Assembly: GCA_029962745.1 (NCBI GenBank)
Contig: CM057156.1
Coordinates: 836,942 to 900,941 of the forward strand
Reading direction: 5' to 3'
DNA: 64,000 bases
Source of the DNA: Echinometra lucunter
Lineage: Eukaryota; Echinodermata; Echinoidea; Camarodonta; Echinometridae
Shown here: piece after piece, positions 59,183 through 64,000 of the stretch
Position numbering within the stretch: position 1 is the stretch's first letter
Layout: each line of letters begins with the position of its first letter
Notes under the pieces: model-generated
Seen by the model: only the letters and a program-made list of their open reading frames with translations
Database searches by the model: none
Told to the model about the DNA's origin: nothing
Made by a program: the position numbers and the translations under genes

Positions 59183-60848
59183 CTTATTATTTAATCAATC
59201 ACTAAATCTTCAATATTCCCATTTGATTTCAAGGTTGCAAAAATCACCCCAATACATAAAGGAGGTACGTTTAGTGTAGATAATTTCAGGCCCATCTCAA
59301 TACTGCCCTCTGTGTCAAAAATTCTAGAGAAAGCTATCCATAAACAATAATTGTACTCTTACCTCAACCAAAATGACTTGTTATCAGAACGTCAATCCGG
59401 ATTTAGACCACTCCATTCCACTATCACATGTCTCACTGAAATTACTGACTAACTTTTGGATAATATGAATTCGGGTCAGATCACTGGAGCAATATCTTAT
59501 GATTCAAGGAAAGCCTCTGATGTTATTCCACATGAAATAATACTTGATAAACTAATATTGTATGGTATAAGTAATAAGGTGCATGATTGGTTTAAATCTT
59601 ACTTGATGGGAAGACAACATTGTGTTACAATAGATAATCATTGCAGTGAATATCTAACTGTTAAATCTGGGGTACCACAGGGGTCAATCTTGGGCCCGTT
59701 AATTTTTTGCTTGTATATAAATGGCATTAATAATCTAAAAATTCATAAAAATTCAAAGCTATCTCTCAATGCTTACGATACTGTCATTTTTAATAATTCT
59801 AGCAATTTTTCTGAAGTTCAAACAAATTTGCAAAATGATTTCAACTTAATATGTAAATTGTTTGATATAAATAAGATGTATATACACCCACAGAAAACCA
59901 TGGTTATGTCTTTCGGGTCAAAAAGAAAGTTGGAAAACAATTGTCTCTCAATTAATTTTAATGGTAACAACTTACAGTGCGTTGAAACTATAAAATACCT
60001 AGGAGTTATACTTGACTCGCAACTAACGTGGACTGAACATATCAAATATATTTGTACTAAAATTTCGGGTTCTATTGGCTGTATCCGTCGTATCAAACAT
60101 CTAATGCCCCCCAGAACTCTATTGAACCTTTACTTTGCTTTGATCTTACGACATATTGACTATTGTTGCACTGCTTGAGGAAATTGTTCAAAGACAAATT
60201 TATTAAAATTATAAAAACTGCAAAATAGATATGCGAGATTAATTCTAAATAAGGACTATTACACACCCCTGTGTTTACTGCTTACAACTTTAAATTGGCA
60301 ATCTGTGGAACAAAGAATGAAATATCACTACTGTTTGTTAGTCTTTAAAATTATAAATGCCATGGCCCCGAAGTATTTAAAATCATTAATCAATTATCAC
60401 ACCTCCAACTATTGTACCCGGTACTCTTTAAAATCTCTACTCGACATTCCATACCCGAAAACTGAATTTAGAAAAAAAAAAATCATTTTCTTATAAAGCA
60501 AGCTCTCTGTTTAATAAACTCCCTTTCGCAGTCCAATCAATTAAACAAATTGAAACATTCAAGCGCGGATGCCAATTAGCAAAATATTCATTATAATCAT
60601 AAAAATAGAATCTCTGCCCTCATTTTCCTTTCTTTAATCTTACTTTTTCTAATGTTATTTTCGTATTTTATGTCACATTTTCATGTCACATTGTGTGTAC
60701 TTATTTTTGTGTATATCACTTATATGTACCATTATCGTATTGTTTCATGTATTGTCCTAGAGGGCGTACTTGAAAAGCAGTATATTTTACTGAATGTACC
60801 TACCCTGTATTTTAAACAAAACTTTAATAAATAATAATAAATAATAAA
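59183..60848 (+). pseudogene. LINE relic: RT to 3' tail, catalytic motif mutated
   Basis: Starts inside the RT domain (LFNQSLN.., FRPISILPSVSKILEKAI by correcting stops). 59456-60178 is open: DKLILYGISNKVHDWFKSYL, SGVPQGSILGPLIFCLYI, then NAYDTVIF where YADDT is expected, then KYLGVILDSQLTWTEHIK. The C-terminal domain continues to ~60500 with stops; an AATAAATAA-type tail lies at 60825-60848. It abuts 57267-59182 head to head. Confidence 0.85.
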
Positions 60849-60850
60849 TC

Positions 60851-60917
60851 AACACCAGTGGTGTTTATATAGGACAACGCCACCATCATAGTTGTCCTAT
60901 ATAAACACCAGTGGTGT
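60851..60917. repeat. 27-bp inverted repeat hairpin
   Basis: AACACCAGTGGTGTTTATAT and AGGACAAC at the left are inverted at 60891-60917, with a 12-base loop. Each arm itself contains the palindrome ACACCAGTGGTGT. It follows the LINE tail directly. Confidence 0.93.
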
Positions 60918-61044
60918 CAATTTAACACCAATTTAACACCACCGTTTTTACAGTGTATTTGCATACTGGCATCGTAGATACAAATAAAATGATGCCTAAT
61001 GTATATGAAACGAGCCTAGAATTATGAATCTGTTGGGTTCATTG

Positions 61045-61240
61045 TTTTCGAACTTTATAGAACAATGTCATTCCTGGTACTCTGACGTCGTTTTCAGTCA
61101 TATAACCAATCTCTTCGTGTGATACCTTCTCCAGAATGGCATCTTTGGTCAGAGTCACTAAGGTAGATTTCAGCTTTATACCGCTAAGCTCCTCTTCAAA
61201 GATGTTCTTCCGGATGGCAATGGCGATAATTCCTCCTGAT
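61045..61240 (-). CDS. candidate terminal exon, possibly class I methyltransferase-like
   Basis: The minus strand has acceptor AATTTTATCAG, then an open frame GGIIAIAIRKNIFEEE, LSGIKLKSTLVTLTKDAILE, KVSHEEIGYMTEND, VRVPGMTLFYKVRKQ and a stop. The GGIIAIAIR start and xxFYKVRKQ end resemble the last strand region of METTL27-type methyltransferases; this is a memory-based resemblance, not a match. Upstream exons were not found, so it is an orphan. A broken relative is at 14100-14460. Confidence 0.4.
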
Positions 61241-61264
61241 AAAATTGGTGATGTTCGTTATTTC

Positions 61265-61480
61265 GAAACACGCAAATTGCGTATACCTACATGTTCGTTA
61301 CTCCGAAAATGAAAAAGTTTTTGTTGATTCGAACATGTGTGGCATTATTCCAAGGGTTCGTTATTCCGAAGGTTCGTCAGTCCGAAAATGAAATAAGGTT
61401 CGTTAATCCGAATTTCGGACTAAAGAACCTTCGGAATAAACGAACCTTCGGAATAACGAACCTTCGGAATAACGAACTGT
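61265..61480. repeat. repeats of TTCGTTATTCCGAAGG in both orientations
   Basis: At least nine degenerate copies of GTTCGTTATTCCGAA or its complement TTCGGAATAACGAAC, forming nested hairpins. Confidence 0.9.
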
Positions 61481-61516
61481 AACCGATAAAATACGATTGA
61501 ATATTACTGTAATTAG

Positions 61517-61538
61517 CAGTGGCGGCGATTTCATGTAA

Positions 61539-61573
<35 letters not shown>

Positions 61574-61876
61574 GGAAACACAGGTCACTGCCGAAAAGGC
61601 TGTTTCGAGAAGTGGAAGGGGGATGATGACTATTATGCCAACGAGCGAGCTAAAAATAATCGCCAAAAATAATGAAAGAAGCCTCATTTTGCCATCAAAA
61701 TTCACTCTAGGCCTACAAAATGTTTAAGTGGTTGGCATAACTTTGGTCACCTGACTCAAAATGGAAAAATAAAAATACTGAGCTTTTGAAATCGAGGGAA
61801 GACGATCCCCCCAGAAGAAAATCGAGGGGAGCACGTCCCCCCGCCCTCCCCCCCCCCCCCCGGATCGCCGCCTATG
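61517..61876. mobile_element. hAT-like non-autonomous element, family D
   Basis: Left CAGTGGCGGCGAT, right ATCGCCGCCTATG, flanked by GTAATTAG (61509-61516) and GTTATTAG (61877-61884), 7 of 8 identical. Contains a G33 run at 61540-61572 and a C-run near the right end. Confidence 0.75.
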
Positions 61877-62365
61877 GTTATTAGTCACTTGGCAACAAAA
61901 TACAGTACAGGGAAAAAAAAGCCCAGAATTTTCTCATTTCCAAAGCGGCAACGAAGAACAATAAAACCTTTTAACCATAAATTTAGACAAAGAGGTTTGC
62001 CATGATATTAAAAAAAAAATCCAAACAACTCGACATAATAATGAACTTAGTACAACTGAGCCTGATCAGTTAATTGGGGTGAATTTTTTATTTTCAGATT
62101 TTTATGATGTAATCACTTTCATGTTGCTTTATTAATATCTAAAGTTACTTAAATTCGTATTTAAAAAAATATATTTTATTTGATAAAGTCCGGAAAGTCA
62201 CTGGAACGGCTCAATTTTGAATAGGGGTGTTGAACACTGCTGTAACGGACGGAAATTTTCGAGAAAGACTGATACATAGATTAATACTCTTTAGATTTTC
62301 TTTATATTAGCAAGTAATTATAGATCAGAGGGGAAGAGAGGGGGTGAGAAAGGCATGACTTACAC

Positions 62366-62779
62366 CACCGGCATAAATCCACTTTGAGGAGTGGGGGGGG
62401 GGGGGGGGGGGGGGGAGATGATCGACTATTTTGCCGATTTTTTTTTCTGTCGAACTCACACTTAAGTATAAACACACACCCTTACCCAACCCGCACAGAC
62501 CCGCTTACACACATTTTCATTTTCATTTTCATTTTGCGAGCGAGCCAAAAATAACCATTTTTCTGGTTTTTAATCGCGTTTTCAAACAGAAATTCTAAAA
62601 TGTGATGGTCGTTTATGACAGATTGTCGAAAGTTTCACTAACTGATTAATTAAAATATCATTTCTTCCTTGAAAAAGTGGGGAATATGTGTACACGCCAT
62701 CTCCCCCCCCCCCCCTCGAAAAAGTGTGTGGGGGGGGGGGATAAAGATAAATCCCCCATCCCCCAGGATTTACACCAAT
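62366..62779. mobile_element. hAT-like non-autonomous element, family B, copy 3
   Basis: Left CACCGGCATAAATCC, right GGATTTACACCAAT, exact 8-bp duplication ACTTACAC (62358-62365, 62780-62787). About the same organisation as 52073-52502, including the G-runs. Confidence 0.92.
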
Positions 62780-63127
62780 ACTTACACTAATCATGTTTGG
62801 CATACAGTCCCTCAACTAACAAGACATACATGTAAGGCCCTACAGGCTTTATACACCCAGCTGTTTTCATTAGGGCCTTTTTATGTACGATGATCAATCA
62901 TACATCAACCGCAATGTTTTGAATAAAATATGACTTTAAACTGTGAAATCTTAAAGTAAAATATCACCTTTTGATAGAATATTACCTACTGATGTTTGAT
63001 TTAGGTTCACCTAATTTTAAGGACTACATTTTGACAGCTGGCACCTTGCAGAACAATAAATTCATTTTTGGTCTGTAGCATTTATTGTACATGTATGTGT
63101 TGTACATTGCATGTACAAGACAGGCAT

Positions 63128-63190
63128 ACTCTTTTGTATTGTATTTTATTGTATTGTATTGTATTGTATTGTATTTATTGAACTTCATTG
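63128..63190 (-). mobile_element. (AATAC)n tail of a LINE or SINE on the minus strand
   Basis: The minus strand reads ATGAAGTTCAATAAATACA followed by about eight AATAC/AATAA units, a typical non-LTR 3' end. Confidence 0.55.
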
Positions 63191-63267
63191 ATATGTACAT
63201 TAACATTCTGTTCTTCTTAAGAATATCATTTAACAAAGGTCGAAGTCTATATTCATTTCCCTTTTAA

Positions 63268-63674
63268 CCCATTCGTGACAGAGGTCCACATTTTGTGGTT
63301 TGGCCTAATATCTTTTGATGCAAAGCCCTAAATATCATACCAAATACATGAGCAGAAAGAGCAAAAAATTCTACACAAACTGTGCCCATTTGGGTTACAT
63401 CATTATTTGTTGTTTGATGCTGAAAATTTTTTAAAGGAAAATAAGCATTAAAATTCTTAAATTGGCAATGTGATAGAAGTTTTAAAATCACCGTTTTCCC
63501 CTGCGAATTGGCAACTTTTTGACTTCTCATCATAATTTCTGTCAATTTATATTCATTTCAGATACATGACTTTTATAAGAAAAATGTAGCAATGAAATAA
63601 AAATATTGGTGTTGCCAATTTGAAGAATAAAAGCTGATTAAATTAGGCTTTAAATAATTCCTGTCACGAATGGG
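63268..63674 (-). mobile_element. piggyBac-like MITE, copy 2
   Basis: CCCATTCGTGACAG ends with TTAA on both sides (63264-63267, 63675-63678). 407 bp, inverted relative to the copy at 14829-15237 and clearly the same family. A 35-bp direct repeat lies outside it at 63230-63264 and 63675-63709. Confidence 0.93.
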
Positions 63675-63709
63675 TTAACAAAGGTCGAAGTCTATATTCA
63701 TTTCCCTTT

Positions 63710-64000
63710 AAAAAAAAAAATGTAATATACAAAGAAACTAAAAAGAATCACTGTAGCTGCTATTTAACAGAATAGCACAATTAACGGTCAGACACATCAT
63801 AGATTATAGAAAAATAGCTATAATGCATGTGAAAAGTTAACGAATGTGAAAGTAAAGTATAAAGATGTCATTCTCATAAAAAAAAAAAAATCTAGATACA
63901 TAAACAGAACCAAAAAGAGAATCGGTGTGGCTATTATAAATACCATAACTAGAATAATTATTTGACATAATTATTCAAGGAGCGCCACAAACCGGTTTTG
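63710..64000. other. right edge of window
   Basis: AT-rich sequence with short A-runs. Nothing recognised. Confidence 0.5.

Noticed and set aside
60305..60496. Separate small gene
   Set aside because: It is the C-terminal domain of the LINE relic at 59183-60848 after a frameshift.

Overview
The window is eukaryotic. It has spliced genes with GT-AG introns, a tRNA gene, AT-rich introns full of microsatellites, and many decayed LINEs, tRNA-derived SINEs and small DNA transposons. The transposon types, the CR1-like LINE with a PHD finger and the overabundant octamer TAGGCCTA suggest a marine deuterostome invertebrate, most likely an echinoderm such as a sea urchin. That assignment is inference.

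Layout. (1) 272-3691, plus strand: the last four exons of a nicotinic acetylcholine receptor alpha-type subunit, from the Cys-loop to the stop. (2) 6259-9818, minus strand: an SLC6 (sodium-coupled neurotransmitter/amino-acid transporter) gene with its first exon and three 3' exons; the middle of the protein is absent from the interval, which holds a tandem duplication, two transposons and a tRNA-Arg(TCT) gene. (3) 11.4-21.3 kb: a transposon-rich intergenic block with a nearly intact 3.5 kb LINE (15488-18612 coding), an hAT-like element inside a LINE relic, and a piggyBac-like MITE with TTAA target sites. (4) 21372-51226, plus strand: a complete melanotransferrin-like gene, promoter motifs followed by 13 exons encoding 746 residues. 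All splice phases agree. It has a signal peptide, two transferrin lobes and a C-terminal hydrophobic GPI-type tail. Its introns (9.4 kb for intron 2) hold most of the repeats. (5) 51.2-64 kb: 3' flank, more hAT-like elements, two head-to-head LINE relics, an exon-like fragment that may come from a methyltransferase, and a second piggyBac-like MITE.

The genes do not form a pathway; they are independent loci (cholinergic signalling, solute transport, iron-binding surface protein). The most informative observations are: the melanotransferrin keeps its iron ligands in the C-lobe and has lost two in the N-lobe, the reverse of the human protein; the SLC6 gene lacks its core exons; and several hAT-like non-autonomous families can be delimited by terminal inverted repeats and exact or near-exact 8-bp target duplications, one of them nested and carrying seven copies of a ~172-bp repeat.

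All splice sites were read by eye from consensus and reading-frame continuity. No alignment or database search was run.
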